Below are positions 63,542-64,000 of a stretch of 64,000 bases of DNA, one piece after another (within the stretch, counting starts at the first letter, position 1; each line of letters starts with the position of its first letter). Made by a program: the position numbers and the translations under genes. Origin of the DNA: Celerinatantimonas sp046054195 (lineage in GTDB: Bacteria; Pseudomonadota; Gammaproteobacteria; Enterobacterales; Celerinatantimonadaceae); the NCBI RefSeq assembly GCF_046054195.1, contig NZ_JBEQCS010000007.1:62001-126000 (forward strand). The letters run 5' to 3'. The notes below the pieces were generated by a model. It saw only the letters and a program-made list of their open reading frames with translations, was not told the DNA's origin and ran no database searches.

Positions 63542-64000
63542 TTAGGCATGTCCGATATCAGAGGTAAGCTGCCAAGGTTCAAATCCTAACTGTCGAGCCG
63601 CAGCTTCCCAACGCTGATGGGTAGGTGTATTGAAAATGATATCAGGATCAGCTGGAATATTGAGCCAAGCATTATTGGCTATTTCTTGTTCGAGCTGACC
63701 TGCTGACCAGCCTGCGTATCCCAATGTAACCAGATACTGTTCAGGTTGCTTATCGGTTCCCAAGGTCTCGAGGATATCTTTAGAAGTGGTAATCATGACT
63801 TGATTACTCAATGCTAAAGAGCTGTTGAACCCATCTTTAGGTGTATGCAAAACAAATCCCCGTTCTTGTGCAACGGGGCCACCTTGATAGACTTGATGAC
63901 CAGCTAGCTCTTTGAGATCGCGGTGGCTGTCCATCATATCTATTTGCGTAAGTAAGCTATCGATGGTCAAATCAACAGGAACATTGACGACTAGTCCCAT
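63542..64000 (-). CDS. yqgE: YqgE/AlgH-family protein (partial)
   Basis: A 152-residue C-terminal part; the gene continues beyond the right end. The visible start, MGLVVNVPVD, matches an internal MGIIIN of E. coli YqgE (187 residues), so about 35 N-terminal residues are missing. GGPVAQERGFVLHTP, ETLGTDKQPEQYLVTLGYAGWSAGQLEQEI and the final GHA are conserved. The function of the family is unclear. Upstream of ruvX in the same operon. Confidence 0.95.
   Translation of the reverse strand: MGLVVNVPVDLTIDSLLTQIDMMDSHRDLKELAGHQVYQGGPVAQERGFVLHTPKDGFNSSLALSNQVMITTSKDILETLGTDKQPEQYLVTLGYAGWSAGQLEQEIANNAWLNIPADPDIIFNTPTHQRWEAAARQLGFEPWQLTSDIGHA

Noticed and set aside
1..64000. CRISPR arrays, insertion sequences, toxin-antitoxin or restriction systems
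   Set aside because: No regular repeat-spacer pattern, transposase or recognisable defence gene was found in any frame.

Overview
The window reads as chromosomal DNA of a gammaproteobacterium related to Vibrionales/Alteromonadales. It has moderate, slightly AT-leaning composition, ArcB, Zur, LysO, LptFG, HolC and RuvX/YqgE of enteric type, and gene orders I recall from Vibrio (mtnN-cbiB-like-btuF; gltD/gltB, yhcC, PAS-GGDEF, arcB). I could run no search, so genus-level placement is not claimed. No prophage, insertion sequence, CRISPR array or rRNA operon is visible. Three tRNA genes (Asn, Phe, Leu-CAA) are present. The left end cuts upstream of a terminator and the right end truncates yqgE.

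Layout. 0.2-3.6 kb: an MFS transporter, then an AraC-type regulator divergent from a short-chain dehydrogenase. 3.7-6.5 kb: a minus-strand mtnN, CbiB-like, btuF operon and a tRNA-Phe/tRNA-Asn unit with a strong promoter. 6.6-8.7 kb: zur, with a Zur-box-like palindrome at its promoter, followed by a MepM-type peptidoglycan endopeptidase. 8.7-11.2 kb: an editing deacylase (YbaK/ProXp-ala type), a ProW-like permease and a ProV-like protein that has lost the nucleotide-binding motifs. 11.3-23.9 kb: gltBD divergent from yhcC, a PAS-GGDEF protein, arcB and convergent lysO. 24.2-29.0 kb: small ORFs ending in a DUF1127-type gene, an exported protein of unknown role, a COG3146 protein, a DUF2937-type protein and a flavin oxidoreductase. 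29.5-37.1 kb: a GGDEF-EAL phosphodiesterase, tapT, an M17 peptidase, glgA, a FUSC-type membrane protein and gpmA.

37.4-41.4 kb: a pyruvate-sensing-type two-component system (YpdA/YpdB-like) next to its probable target transporter (YhjX-like), whose upstream region carries two direct repeats 20 bp apart. 41.5-45.7 kb: a sigma-54 activator with a phosphoacceptor-less receiver domain, a 35-residue membrane peptide, and an envelope/stress operon (DUF883/YqjD, YqjE-like, YqjK-like, BON protein, helical protein). 46.4-53.9 kb: tRNA-Leu, lptFG divergent from pepA, then holC and valS. 53.9-60.7 kb: an acyltransferase, then a glycolipid-modification cluster (GT2, VTT protein, ArnT-like transferase, UDP-sugar epimerase, DedA protein). 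60.9-64 kb: a small gene whose reading frame continues across a classical -1 slippery heptamer, a DUF3545 gene, an N-terminally shortened SbmA/BacA-like transporter, ruvX and yqgE.

The observations that most deserve follow-up are the ProV-like protein without ATPase motifs, the A AAA AAG frameshift candidate, the linked YpdAB-YhjX module with its direct repeats, and the pseudo-receiver sigma-54 regulon with its hidden membrane peptide.
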